DNA of 64,000 bases from Moanibacter sp964542645 (GCA_964542645.1 CAZIUG010000008.1:434001-498000); one strand, 5' to 3'. Positions 17,864 to 28,114 are shown, counted from the stretch's first letter. A program made the numbers and translations. Notes: generated by a model from the letters alone, not told the origin.

Positions 17864-20800
17864 ATGGGGTGCGAAACACAAGAATCATCTGGTCGAATTC
17901 TCAGTGATATCATCATCGGAACCGCCTTTGTTGTACTCGCCTTTGTTGCTCTCGTTTGTTACGCTCTCCGCTTCACAAAGGAGCCCCGCTCAGGCCTTGT
18001 CTTTCCCTCCGACGCCTACGATACCCTGCCAATGCAACAAGCTATGCGACCGGACATGTTAGAAAAGCGGCAGGAACAGATCCTCAACTTGGGCTCCAGA
18101 TTTCTTGGTCAACCCGGCTTCTATGCCGCCGAAGAGTTTATGGAAAAGGCTTACAAGGATGCAGGCCTGGAGATTCTAACCCAGGATCTTCTATCTACGG
18201 TGCCTGTCACTCGCCAACGAGAAATTTCTATCATACGTACTGGACCTGACGGCTCCCCCGAAGACGTACCTATACCAGATGTTGAGGTCTATCCCTTCAT
18301 GCCTAATTATCTTCAACCCTCCGTCACTCCTGAGGAAGGAATAACCGGCGAATTAATTCTACTCACCCCCGAGACACTTAATACTCGAGGACAATTCGAC
18401 GACTGCATAGGGCTCCTCGATGTTCGCCAAGCACAAATCGATAAACGGTACGAATTCCGCTGGACAACATATGCAAGACTCGGAATCAAGGCACTTATCG
18501 TTTCCCACCCTGACGGGTTTGAGCAAGTACCATGGATTTCCGTAGCAGGTCGCAAGTCCGGGATGGTATCAAGCGCTCCTGTTAACTACGTAAGACTCGC
18601 CGCAACCCCAGGCATTTTCAGTCATGTCGGGAAGCGACTCCGTTTGAAGGTTCGAGTCACTTACGATAACATTCCGAATCGAACTGTTATTGGGATCCTA
18701 AGAGCCGAGCAAAAGGCACGGGAGGCCTTGGTCTTTTTCACTTCCCACGGAGCTACTTCGATTCTTCCCGATCGTTCTCCTGGAACTCTCCAGGCACTGG
18801 GACCAGCGGTCCAGATACAGCTACTAAAAGGATTCTTATCCTATCGAAACACTCTTGCGCGCGATATTTTCTTTATCAGCTCTGGAGCCCGAGTTATGGC
18901 AGAGGATGGTACCAACAATCTCATTAGGGTACTTCAAACCAATGCGGTAAAAGGCTCTGGATCGGCAAAATCACACAACCCTCCACTTGGTTATGAAAAT
19001 CAGGATTTAAGTATCGATGCTACACGCCGATTGACCCCGCTCATTGAGGATAGGGAGTTAAACGCAGCGGAACTTGGCAGGATCCGATCGATATTACCGC
19101 TCTTTGAAAACAAGAAGTTTCTTCTCAATTCTGAGATAACAAAAACCCTTCTCGGGAGACTGGATAGAGGCACTCGTGAGGAATTTGAATCTCAATATGA
19201 ATTCGTCCTTGATACCCTCGTGTTTGAGAAAAAAGAGCCCCTCCTTCAAGCGCGTTTGGCTTTTCTTCGCAATCCCAACACGTCGGCAAACGATCCCATT
19301 TTTCTACAATATCAGGAACTACGCCGTGAATACGAAACGGCAATGTCGGCAAGCGGGTACCGCGCGATGAATCTCGCTGTAGCTAAACCAGATTATGTCC
19401 GGGTACAAAATGTTAGGGGCCGTACCCTTCGACGCATACTCGAACTCAAAGCACATCACGAAAAGCGTGCCACCCAAATATCCGCCGATATTAATATCGC
19501 AAGGGAACTTTCAGACTACGATAATATAGCGATTCTTGAAGCGAAACTCGCGCCTGCAAAGAACGGAGAATCTCAATCAGAGGTCCTTAGCTTCGACACT
19601 GGAACGGTACATGTTGAAACTGACGCTTTTAGTATTCTGAACGTGCTTTCAAATGCCAAACGCCGTTTGAGAAAGGAGGAGGAAAGCGTGTATATTCCAT
19701 CTCTCTCCCAGACTCAGTACGAACGAGTTGCGCAGAATATAGGTCCAATACCCAATTATTCTGGACGGATGTGGACTAATTATGGCTATGCCTCGCACAC
19801 ATTTGTTAATTTCGATCGCCGCGGATCCTATAGTCACTTCCACGATCCGGTTACTGTACTTCCCCTAAAACCAGTAGCCTCTTTAAAAAACAGCCTCTCT
19901 GTTATCGGAGAAGCATTCCTCTCAATGGCCCATGGGGCTGGACAGATTGGTCCCGTAACCGCCAACGACATAGAACAGAGAGCATTCAATGGAAGGGTGC
20001 TAGCTTCAAATGTCGGTAGATCAATGGTTCCCGATTACCCCATCAGCGGGGCTGTCATTGGAGGGCGCCCTGAACCAGATGATGACTCTTTCAGCTATCC
20101 TGGCCATTATGCCCATCCGCTGGTAATGACCGATGTCTACGGCGAATTTAATCTCCCTCACAATAGCTCTCGCTTCATTGTTACGGTCAATAAGTACAAC
20201 CCCATTGCAGCCACCTATGACCAGACCGGGCTCGTGAATTATATAAAGGACGAGGGTGAAGAAGGCCAGCGTCTATTTAAATCGGTTGATTTGGGAACCA
20301 GGAAATCGGCTACAAAAGATATATCTATCGTCACCTTCCGCGCGTCTCCCATGGCGGTAATCGACCTTATCAATCCCCAAACACTCAAAGATTACTCTGC
20401 TATTTCCATGATCGATTCAGATGGTATGGCAATGGCCAGGAAACTCTGTAATTTTCGAGATCCTAGCATTGACGTCACTTTTCTGGAACCAGACGAACAT
20501 GTGTACATTGAACTGCAGGCCGGAGCAGTAGACAACGAACTCGTCCAAGTGACACGAGCATTCATGTTAGGACCGGAAATTCCTATCAATTCGCGTAGAC
20601 ACAAAGACATTGAAGGCCCGGGCTTTCTTGTTGCCGACCATCCTTTTGTGCTCCGGGTACCCCACCGGGTAGGTCAATCGATGGCATCCGTAAATGACCA
20701 TCGATTGAGTCTGCAGAATAGTTACGCCATGGCAGATTCTCGTACCAATGAGCACCACAACCGGATGCTTTTAAATCTAAAAAAGGCCGAGAATAGATCG

Positions 20801-23065
20801 GAGATCCAACAGGAAAGCATACGGTATGCCCGGAAGGCGAACGTCTATGGAATATTGAACCATCCAATCCTAAGGGAATCCGTCTTGGAAGCAATAATCA
20901 GTATTCTGTGGTATCTTGCTCTCCTCGTTCCTTTTGTCTTTTTCTTTGAAAAATTGGTTTTCTGTTATCCCGACATTCGCAAACAACTGACTGCACAAGC
21001 CGTTATTTTCCTCGTTGTCTTTGTCCTCTTGCGCTTGCTCCATCCTGCCTTTGCCATGGTACGATCATCGTTGATGATTCTGTTGGGCTTCATCATCATT
21101 CTCATTACTTTTGGCGTCACCGTTCTTTTTTCGTCAAAGTTCCAAGAAAACCTTGAGGATCTTCAACGTCAGGCTGGGAAAGTGGCTCAGGCGACGGTAA
21201 ATCCACTGGGGGTCGTCGGTTCAGCCTTTATGTTGGGCCTAAATAACATGCACCGGCGCAGGATGCGCACCGGTCTCACCTGTGCGACGCTCACCCTACT
21301 TATTTTGGCCATGATCTGTTTTACCACTGTGAAAAACGATATTGTGGATGAGTCCTTTGCTTTAGGCAAAGCTTCCTATCAAGGTTTTCTCATTAAGGCT
21401 GGAGAACTGATGGAACCAACCACCCAATCCGAAGTAATGGCTCTCCAGGAACAGTTTGGCGATCACTACGCCGTCTGTCCCCGGAAATTTCTTGTGGGTA
21501 TGGAACACGCTTCTGACAAAAGCCGTAGAAATCCAGACCTCGAGGCGGTCTACGCAAGAGGCCAGACAAAAAGAAAGGTGAAGTTTGATTCGGTCATTCA
21601 GTTCAGCCACACCGAGCCCTTGCGAGAGCAATTAAAGTTTCTCACTAATCCCTGGTGGTTTTCAATGGCCGATGAAGATAGCACCACGGAACAATTTCCA
21701 GTAATCATTCCGGATGCAATGGCTAGCCGGCTTGGGATCATACCATATGTCGTAGATCAATCCGAAGTTTATATTACAATTGGGGGTCGAAGATGCCGTG
21801 TAAGGGGTATATTCGATTCTGAATCACTTACCGCATTAAGAGACCTCGACGGGAAAGATCTTTTGCCTTTCGATATCGAAGCAATGGAAGTAGTTGTCAA
21901 ATATCGAAAAGATGGAACCGCCATCCTTGCGAATGATGAAGACCCAAGGATTTCTGCCGAGAGAATTATCCTCGCACCAATGCGGGAACTGAGCCTGGGT
22001 GCCTCTAATTCCCAAGACCGTACTTTTTCCGTAGCAGTCGTTATGTCAGAACTGGACTACCAGATGACGCGTACCGAAGTTAATGATTTTCTAGAGCAAA
22101 AGGCAGCTCCCGTCTACTATGGCATAGATGGAGTTGCCTACAAAGGCTGGCGCACTCGAAAACTATCCTTGGCAGGTCTAATCGATTTGCTAATCCCACT
22201 GGTCCTAGCCTCTCTGACCGTGCTAAATACCATCCGTGGTTCCGTGTTCGAAAGACGTGATGAAATCTATGTCTACAATGCTGTTGGCATCGCACCTCGT
22301 TTTGTCTTCTTTATATTTTTTGCTGAATCGCTGGTGTATTTGGTGGTCAGCTCACTCCTTGGTTATCTTCTCAGTCAAGGAATGGGACGAGTCCTAACCG
22401 CCCTAGATCTAACTGGGGGTATGAACATGACCTTCACCTCAATTACCACTGTCTACGCCTCAATCGCCTTAGGCGGAGTAGTAATCTTATCTTCATGGTT
22501 TCCTGCCCGAACTGCAGCAGAAATTGCAACACCATCGGAAGACGCTGGATGGAGCTTACCAAAACCGACCGGCGCGAACGCCGAGATCTTAGAATTTGAT
22601 CTCCCGTTTATCTTCAGCCAAAGAGAACGTTTTGCCGTCCTAGCCTTCTTTGATCGATATCTTAGGAATCAGGGTGAAGGAAGTTCCGGGCGATTTTTTT
22701 CTGGAATCCCTAAAATCAGTCTTGTGGAAGCTCTAGATCCCAACTCTAAAAAAGATCTGATCCCAAATGTGAGTGCCCCCATTTGGCTCAAACCCTTTGA
22801 TCTGGGCGTTTCACAGCAATTAACCATATCCTTACCGAAGCACACGCTTCCCAATCAGTTCCGGGCCAATATTAGCTTATATCACCTTTCGGGTACGCGT
22901 GAATCATGGCTTCGGCTCAACAACAGCTTCGTCGCCCTGATCCGAACACATTTCTTGCATTGGCGGATTGTAGACCCTGAAGGGCGAGAAGAAATGCTAC
23001 ACGAGGCCCTTAAAAAGCTTAAGGAAAACTCTTCTAGCGAAGACTCGTTTCGACAAACAGTGTGA
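17864..23065 (+). CDS. Giant FtsX-like permease with PA-like and degenerate M28-like extracytoplasmic region
   Basis: 1733 residues. GAGGTAA (17848-17854) lies 9-15 bases before the ATG and supports this start. A membrane anchor is at residues 14-37. Residues 155-250 look like a protease-associated domain. Residues 270-360 follow the M28 aminopeptidase pattern (TVIGILR, then FFTSHGATS, then IFFISSGARVM), but the usual H-x-D, the ADDN-like aspartates and the catalytic E-E are missing, so it is probably inactive. A short carboxypeptidase-regulatory-like repeat (VMTDVYGEFNL) is near 748-758. Membrane segments lie at about 1010-1085, then the FtsX/MacB-type start LNNMHRRRMRTGL near 1127, and the permease core at about 1440-1570. 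No ATP-binding domain is present, so a separate ATPase encoded elsewhere would be needed. Confidence 0.8.
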   Translation: MGCETQESSGRILSDIIIGTAFVVLAFVALVCYALRFTKEPRSGLVFPSDAYDTLPMQQAMRPDMLEKRQEQILNLGSRFLGQPGFYAAEEFMEKAYKDAGLEILTQDLLSTVPVTRQREISIIRTGPDGSPEDVPIPDVEVYPFMPNYLQPSVTPEEGITGELILLTPETLNTRGQFDDCIGLLDVRQAQIDKRYEFRWTTYARLGIKALIVSHPDGFEQVPWISVAGRKSGMVSSAPVNYVRLAATPGIFSHVGKRLRLKVRVTYDNIPNRTVIGILRAEQKAREALVFFTSHGATSILPDRSPGTLQALGPAVQIQLLKGFLSYRNTLARDIFFISSGARVMAEDGTNNLIRVLQTNAVKGSGSAKSHNPPLGYENQDLSIDATRRLTPLIEDRELNAAELGRIRSILPLFENKKFLLNSEITKTLLGRLDRGTREEFESQYEFVLDTLVFEKKEPLLQARLAFLRNPNTSANDPIFLQYQELRREYETAMSASGYRAMNLAVAKPDYVRVQNVRGRTLRRILELKAHHEKRATQISADINIARELSDYDNIAILEAKLAPAKNGESQSEVLSFDTGTVHVETDAFSILNVLSNAKRRLRKEEESVYIPSLSQTQYERVAQNIGPIPNYSGRMWTNYGYASHTFVNFDRRGSYSHFHDPVTVLPLKPVASLKNSLSVIGEAFLSMAHGAGQIGPVTANDIEQRAFNGRVLASNVGRSMVPDYPISGAVIGGRPEPDDDSFSYPGHYAHPLVMTDVYGEFNLPHNSSRFIVTVNKYNPIAATYDQTGLVNYIKDEGEEGQRLFKSVDLGTRKSATKDISIVTFRASPMAVIDLINPQTLKDYSAISMIDSDGMAMARKLCNFRDPSIDVTFLEPDEHVYIELQAGAVDNELVQVTRAFMLGPEIPINSRRHKDIEGPGFLVADHPFVLRVPHRVGQSMASVNDHRLSLQNSYAMADSRTNEHHNRMLLNLKKAENRSEIQQESIRYARKANVYGILNHPILRESVLEAIISILWYLALLVPFVFFFEKLVFCYPDIRKQLTAQAVIFLVVFVLLRLLHPAFAMVRSSLMILLGFIIILITFGVTVLFSSKFQENLEDLQRQAGKVAQATVNPLGVVGSAFMLGLNNMHRRRMRTGLTCATLTLLILAMICFTTVKNDIVDESFALGKASYQGFLIKAGELMEPTTQSEVMALQEQFGDHYAVCPRKFLVGMEHASDKSRRNPDLEAVYARGQTKRKVKFDSVIQFSHTEPLREQLKFLTNPWWFSMADEDSTTEQFPVIIPDAMASRLGIIPYVVDQSEVYITIGGRRCRVRGIFDSESLTALRDLDGKDLLPFDIEAMEVVVKYRKDGTAILANDEDPRISAERIILAPMRELSLGASNSQDRTFSVAVVMSELDYQMTRTEVNDFLEQKAAPVYYGIDGVAYKGWRTRKLSLAGLIDLLIPLVLASLTVLNTIRGSVFERRDEIYVYNAVGIAPRFVFFIFFAESLVYLVVSSLLGYLLSQGMGRVLTALDLTGGMNMTFTSITTVYASIALGGVVILSSWFPARTAAEIATPSEDAGWSLPKPTGANAEILEFDLPFIFSQRERFAVLAFFDRYLRNQGEGSSGRFFSGIPKISLVEALDPNSKKDLIPNVSAPIWLKPFDLGVSQQLTISLPKHTLPNQFRANISLYHLSGTRESWLRLNNSFVALIRTHFLHWRIVDPEGREEMLHEALKKLKENSSSEDSFRQTV

Positions 23066-23117
23066 TAAGCGCCAGGAGTCGATCTAGTTTTAACAGAACC
23101 CATATACTGTCCCAACT

Positions 23118-24062
23118 CTAGTATCCCTTTCTCTTATCAATCACGCTCAACAACGGCTCCCCGTCCATATATCGTTTCAGGTTTTGGCAGAAAAGATCCA
23201 CTAGACGATCATCACGATTGGGTGATCCCCCTGCCGTATGCGGGGTAATAATAACGTTAGGCATCTGCCAAAGAGGATGGTCGTTGGACAATGGTTCCTG
23301 TGGAGTAACGTCGAGCCCTGCGCCTCCAATTTTTTGTCTTGTCAACGCTTCCATAAGAGCATCTTCGTCCACAATTTTCCCGCGAGTTACATTGATAAGT
23401 AATGCGTGAGCACGCATTACATTAAAAGCACCATGGTTAAACATCTTTTCTGTCTCTCGCGTTAGCGGTGCGCAGATTACCACTACATCGGATTCTCCTA
23501 ACAAATTGTGAAAAGCGTCCATGCCTCGGCACCATGACACATAACTTGGAAGTTGTATATCCTCCGGATCTATTGCGATGATCCGCATTCCAAAGGCAGT
23601 AGCCCGCCTGGCAACATCCAACCCTGTTCCCCCCATTCCAATAATTCCTAACGTCTTACCGATCAACTCCCACGAGGCCTGCCGTATGAGCATCCGGTTC
23701 CCCCACTGTGGTCCTCGAATTGCCTGCGTGATACCGCGAGACAATGAAAGCAATAAGGCCATGGCATGTTCAGCCAAGTGCACCCCCACCGTTCCTTTAG
23801 CACTAGTGAGAATGATTTCGCTTTCCACAAATTCTTTAAATAGTAGGCCGTCTACACCCGCACCCCAAGTCTGTACCCACCGTAGATTCTTCGCTCTTCC
23901 AAAAAGTTCTGGGCCAAAACCCCCAAATAGGATCTCGGCCTCAGGAATTAGGCGTTCGGCATCATCTAATGACGGCGCTTGGAAAATTTCTACATCACCG
24001 ACGCTTGATTCAATTTGTTCACAATGGTGCGAGGCCAGATCGAGTGTTGCCAGTATTTTCAT
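23118..24062 (-). CDS. D-2-hydroxyacid dehydrogenase
   Basis: 314 residues. The NAD-binding Rossmann motif GMGGTG is near residue 142. The family arginine is in NVTRGKIVDEDAL (about 224-236), the catalytic glutamate in DVTPQEPL near 253, and the catalytic histidine in ITPHTAGGS near 274. Enzymes of this family reduce 2-keto acids or oxidise D-2-hydroxy acids in the cytoplasm. The divergence of the N-terminal substrate domain prevents naming a substrate (glyoxylate, hydroxypyruvate and phosphoglycerate are the usual ones). The gene is convergent with the giant permease gene, only 52 bases away, with no terminator that I can recognise between them. Confidence 0.9.
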   Translation of the reverse strand: MKILATLDLASHHCEQIESSVGDVEIFQAPSLDDAERLIPEAEILFGGFGPELFGRAKNLRWVQTWGAGVDGLLFKEFVESEIILTSAKGTVGVHLAEHAMALLLSLSRGITQAIRGPQWGNRMLIRQASWELIGKTLGIIGMGGTGLDVARRATAFGMRIIAIDPEDIQLPSYVSWCRGMDAFHNLLGESDVVVICAPLTRETEKMFNHGAFNVMRAHALLINVTRGKIVDEDALMEALTRQKIGGAGLDVTPQEPLSNDHPLWQMPNVIITPHTAGGSPNRDDRLVDLFCQNLKRYMDGEPLLSVIDKRKGY

Positions 24063-24284
24063 GGCATCTTCATAAGTTGTCCTTTCCTCTTCTGCAACTT
24101 CGGAGAGGGATTACTATCCCCTCCCCCCATGTTTTATAAGGCTAGTGTTCTTGCAGGGAGTTTCTCAGGTCCACCCCGTATGCATTGCAACTATGATTCC
24201 GTAATCTTCTAACTTCATAACCTCGTTACCCATACCAAAGGAAATAGCTGACTCAGTGCAACAACCGATCAAAAGGCTAATTTC

Positions 24285-24325
24285 AAAAACACCCGCAGTC
24301 GCTAGTTTAATTTCTAGCCCCTGCG
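24285..24325 (-). terminator. Probable Rho-independent terminator of the M14 gene
   Basis: Read on the minus strand, CGCAG pairs with CTGCG and, after a 2x2 internal loop, GCTAG pairs with CTAGC around the loop AAATTAAA. A run of five T follows (plus-strand A run 24285-24289). It begins four bases after the M14 stop codon, as expected for a terminator of that gene. Confidence 0.6.
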
Positions 24326-24328
24326 ATA

Positions 24329-26887
24329 TCAGTCTCCTATCAATGTATTAAATAGCAGCTTATAAGTCCCGTGAGTCTGTGCCCGGTGTTGTGGTCTAAA
24401 ACCGAAAAGCACGACCTCGCCATCACCTAAACGAGCTGAAATCATCGCTGCCTTCCCGGCGACCCGATCCTCACCAACCAACCAACCACTTTGTAGAATC
24501 TGCGAATCGGGGTACTGCATCAAAACTTCGTAGCGATCATTAGAGAAGGACGGGAGAATCTCGAAGGCAGCTCCGTTCCAAAAAAGAACCAGTAATTCCT
24601 CCGGCATTCCAAAGGTCAGAGGATGGCCAATCTCAATTCGAGCTTTTAAGGTAGATCCAGGGCAGAAAAAATCCTTCGTTGGTAGATTACGGAGAAGGTT
24701 CTTTAATTGAAGATCTAACTTTTCGATCGCAAAATCACAGGCCTGGTTAAGACACACAAGCATCCCACCATTCTCGACAAAATTACGAATCGACTTGATC
24801 CCCTTTTTGCCAATTCCACTACGATACTCAGGGGGAACCGGATTTAATTTGAGCCGCTCCGCTGTTTTTTTTCCCGTGATCATGTCGATCGTATCATCTG
24901 GCAAAATAAGCACATCAATAGTATTCTCTAGTTTGCCTTGCTTGATCTCCTCGTCATGCAATATCCGGAAAGGAAAACCGAATTGCTCCAAAACTAAACG
25001 GGTCCAACCCTCATCCATGTTTCCACCCCAATATCGTTGATAGATGCCTACTTTCCGCCTACAAATCTTATTCCTCTCAACTTTCAATTCCCTCTCCAGT
25101 CCATGGAAAGTGATACCGGATTCTCGAGAAATCTTCTCAATTGATTGCAAACCTTTTTTTTCCACGACGAATGCACCTGGCGGAAAATTTCTTTCTCGTA
25201 TTGAACAGGCTTCAATAACACGAGTCATCTTTAAGTCTTCGTCCCAAAGTTGATTCAGGACTCGGTAGCTTTCATTAAGCCTCCCGTCAAAAAGGTAGCC
25301 GAAATTTGAGGAACCAATAACCTCTCCAACACGCGGCTCCAACTCAGAGACTATCTCGAGGGTTCCGACAGGTCGGCTATCAACTGGAACTACATCCACA
25401 CCCATAAATTCCGCAATCGTGTCGGTCGCCGAATCGTAGGGTCTTTCTGGGCTCCCATCCGGTTGACGAGTCCAGACGTTGTCTGGATATTGGGTCTGCC
25501 CAAGGAGAGTTTTTATAACGCCCATCTTGGGTTGGTTGAGAGATAACCAATAGGAACCGGCCGGATATACAACCCCTCCAACCGAAATATTTTGAGCTGC
25601 TTTCTTAATCTCTATTCCCTGAACCAAAAGCTTTTCAATCATTAACAAGGTTGTGGGCCAATCATGCTGATCAGCAGAGACGAGATAGCCGATGAGCCGG
25701 CCTTTAGTGCCCAGTTTCATCTGTCGCTGCGCCTTCAGATAGGCATTCCTAAGGATGACATCCCGGTTTCTTGCTGCCATATCTAGCAACCCCCAAGCAG
25801 CAATTTTCTGCTGCTCGACAATGTCGCGAAGCCGCCACCATCCTCCCGGCCATGGATGAGGAAAATTTGTCTGAGGTTTGTACTCCGGAAATCCTCTCAA
25901 TGTATTTCCTTCCGCACCCTCAGCCTTTTTTCGGTCGTCTTGACCTTTCAATTGGCCCGGATGGACATAAATCGGGGTCGCTAGTTTGGCGTGAGCTGAT
26001 TCGGTCAGCATACTCGCAATGTTATGATAGTTCCCCATCCAATGGAATCCAAGATGGCTCCAAGCGGGAAAAACAGAAGCATTTAGAACACCCGTTTTAT
26101 TTGCTTCTTCCAATCTATAAGCCATATGCGCTCCGTACCAACTGAGTTCCCTCCATACCAGCGGGTCACCGTGAGGATGAAGTGGTTCAGCATAAGGACA
26201 TATCCAGAGGCGAGCCCCGTAAGGACCCATTTCATGATGATCCTGGTAGGCGTGTGGCTGCCAATCCTGATACATTATACTAGCAACATAACGGGACTCG
26301 ATCAGGTTAAACATGAAAGCGTCCCGGTTATTGTCGTGACCTGCATACTTGTGGTAGAGCCAAGGCAGTGCACAACCTTCATACTCGGTGTCCAAGTACT
26401 CGTTATACCAATCCGTCACCTTAATTTGCCCATCAGGATTGAAACAGGGAATAAAAAGCGAAATCACCTCCTCGCGTATCCGGACTGCTTCCCTCTCCTC
26501 GCTGGAGACCAACTCATAGATTAATTCGGGCGCCATCTGAGTACTACCGATTTCGGAAGCATGCAGACCCATCGACTGCAAAACGATCGATTTCCCACTT
26601 TCAATCAATTCCTCGATCGTATCCTCCACCTCTTTACGAGGATCTTTTATACAATCGTTGATCGATTTCAATCTATCCAAATTTACAAGATTTTCCGGAG
26701 AGGAAACCACGACCAGCAGAAAAGGATATCCCTCGGTGGAAGGTCCCATTTCTATAACTTGAATCCGGTCACTCTCTTCATTCAACTCCATTAGGTATTC
26801 CACTATACGGTCCCAACGTGCCATCTTTCGGTCGCTACCAAGTTGAAATCCAAAAAAGGAATCAGGGGTTTTAAGGGAGCTTCTCAT
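24329..26887 (-). CDS. M14-family zinc carboxypeptidase with C-terminal glutamine-amidotransferase-like domain
   Basis: 852 residues from the ATG at 26887; a TTG at 26899 would add four. The M14 zinc site is visible: H109-x-x-E112 in GLHASEIGS, the NPDG motif near 150, NNRD near 186, and the third zinc ligand histidine in QDHHEMGPYG (about 217-218). E in LTESAH is a candidate for the catalytic glutamate. After about residue 620 the sequence (VLILPDDTIDM, then IRNFVENGGMLVCL) looks like a class I glutamine-amidotransferase/ThuA-type fold. Relatives of this size often carry a signal peptide; none is visible here, so the protein may be cytoplasmic. It probably trims peptides or acyl-amino acids. 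A terminator follows directly. Confidence 0.85.
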   Translation of the reverse strand: MRSSLKTPDSFFGFQLGSDRKMARWDRIVEYLMELNEESDRIQVIEMGPSTEGYPFLLVVVSSPENLVNLDRLKSINDCIKDPRKEVEDTIEELIESGKSIVLQSMGLHASEIGSTQMAPELIYELVSSEEREAVRIREEVISLFIPCFNPDGQIKVTDWYNEYLDTEYEGCALPWLYHKYAGHDNNRDAFMFNLIESRYVASIMYQDWQPHAYQDHHEMGPYGARLWICPYAEPLHPHGDPLVWRELSWYGAHMAYRLEEANKTGVLNASVFPAWSHLGFHWMGNYHNIASMLTESAHAKLATPIYVHPGQLKGQDDRKKAEGAEGNTLRGFPEYKPQTNFPHPWPGGWWRLRDIVEQQKIAAWGLLDMAARNRDVILRNAYLKAQRQMKLGTKGRLIGYLVSADQHDWPTTLLMIEKLLVQGIEIKKAAQNISVGGVVYPAGSYWLSLNQPKMGVIKTLLGQTQYPDNVWTRQPDGSPERPYDSATDTIAEFMGVDVVPVDSRPVGTLEIVSELEPRVGEVIGSSNFGYLFDGRLNESYRVLNQLWDEDLKMTRVIEACSIRERNFPPGAFVVEKKGLQSIEKISRESGITFHGLERELKVERNKICRRKVGIYQRYWGGNMDEGWTRLVLEQFGFPFRILHDEEIKQGKLENTIDVLILPDDTIDMITGKKTAERLKLNPVPPEYRSGIGKKGIKSIRNFVENGGMLVCLNQACDFAIEKLDLQLKNLLRNLPTKDFFCPGSTLKARIEIGHPLTFGMPEELLVLFWNGAAFEILPSFSNDRYEVLMQYPDSQILQSGWLVGEDRVAGKAAMISARLGDGEVVLFGFRPQHRAQTHGTYKLLFNTLIGD

Positions 26888-27115
26888 ACTAAGTTCCAAA
26901 TCAAAGGATCTACTAAAAAATTGCGAGCGTTAACCCGGTCCAAATTGAGTGTTGGTTTCATTTCTGAGTAGAGATTATACAATTGCTTATTAGAATTATT
27001 CACCTAACAATATCGTCTGAACGATAGTTTATACTACGTATTATCAGAACCCATTATCACAAGAGGGTTAGTAATCGCCGTTCAACATTGACCTCCGAGA
27101 CCAATACCGAAGGAG

Positions 27116-28114
27116 ATGCCAGAAGAATCCAAAAACTGTAAATATTGGGTAGGATTTGATCTCGGTGGGACCAAAATGCTGGCCACCGTATTTGACTCTT
27201 GCTTTAAAGCTATTGCGACGAAAAAGCGAAAAACTAAAGGATATCTTGGTAAAGAATCAGGCCTTCACCGAATGACCAAGACTATCGCAGATATTCTGGA
27301 AGAGTCTAACATCTCAGTGGACCATGTAGCAGGAATCGGAATTGGCTCACCAGGCCCCTTGGATCTGAAGGAAGGAATAATAATTGACACCCCAAATCTC
27401 GGATGGAAAGACGTTAAACTAAAAACCCACCTCGAAGACTTCTTCAGGTGTCCTGTAGTTGTGGCTAACGATGTCGATGCTGGGATTTATGGGGAATACC
27501 GATTCGGGGCTGCACGGGGCTCCCGTTGTTCTGTTGGCGTCTTCTCCGGAACGGGCATCGGCGGCGGTTGTGTCTACAAAGGAAATCTAATTTGTGGAGA
27601 ACGAAATTCCTGTATGGAAATTGGGCAAATCCCCATTCTTCCTCAAGGTCCCCTCTCAGGTACTGGTTTACGGGGGAACCTTGAATCGGTTGCCAGCCGG
27701 CTTGCTATTTCCTCTGCCGCTGCTGCTGCTGCCTATCGTGGAGAAGCTCCACATCTTCTGTCTTTAAAGGGGACGGATCTCGGTAAAATCCGTAGCAAAG
27801 ATCTTGCTGCTTCCATCGAGGCCGGGGATAGAACGGTAGAAAAAATCGTTCGAGATGCAGCCCAATGGACCGGATACGCTATGGCAGGAGTTGTCCACCT
27901 GCTCGCTCCTGATATAATAGTCGTTGGAGGCGGTCTAGTCGAGGCAATGCCGAAGCTGATAAAAGAAGAAGTAACATTCGGTCTAAGCAAGAATCTTATG
28001 GATTCGTTCAAGAACACTTACGAAGTCAGAATAGCGACCTTGGGAGACGCCGCATCTGTCATGGGAGCTGCGGCACTGGCGGAAAAAGAAATCGACGCCA
28101 AGAATAGCGTATGA
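27116..28114 (+). CDS. ROK-family sugar kinase without the usual zinc cysteines
   Basis: 332 residues. Phosphate-binding DLGGTK is at 15-20, GIGSPGP near 81, the catalytic aspartate in VANDVDAG near 120, and the GTGIGGG loop near 145. ROK kinases normally carry a CxCGxxGCxE zinc motif after the EIGH segment; here the stretch reads MEIGQIPILPQGPLSG and continues without those cysteines. The stop codon overlaps the start of the ppx/gppA gene (ATGA), and ppk1 follows. This context raises the possibility that the kinase uses polyphosphate, as ROK-type polyphosphate glucokinases do; ATP glucokinase is the alternative. AGGAG abuts the ATG with no spacer. Confidence 0.85.
   Translation: MPEESKNCKYWVGFDLGGTKMLATVFDSCFKAIATKKRKTKGYLGKESGLHRMTKTIADILEESNISVDHVAGIGIGSPGPLDLKEGIIIDTPNLGWKDVKLKTHLEDFFRCPVVVANDVDAGIYGEYRFGAARGSRCSVGVFSGTGIGGGCVYKGNLICGERNSCMEIGQIPILPQGPLSGTGLRGNLESVASRLAISSAAAAAAYRGEAPHLLSLKGTDLGKIRSKDLAASIEAGDRTVEKIVRDAAQWTGYAMAGVVHLLAPDIIVVGGGLVEAMPKLIKEEVTFGLSKNLMDSFKNTYEVRIATLGDAASVMGAAALAEKEIDAKNSV

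Noticed and set aside
27716..27735. GCT/GCC triplet run in the ROK gene
   Set aside because: Encodes a short alanine tract inside a real gene and is too short to be a notable repeat.
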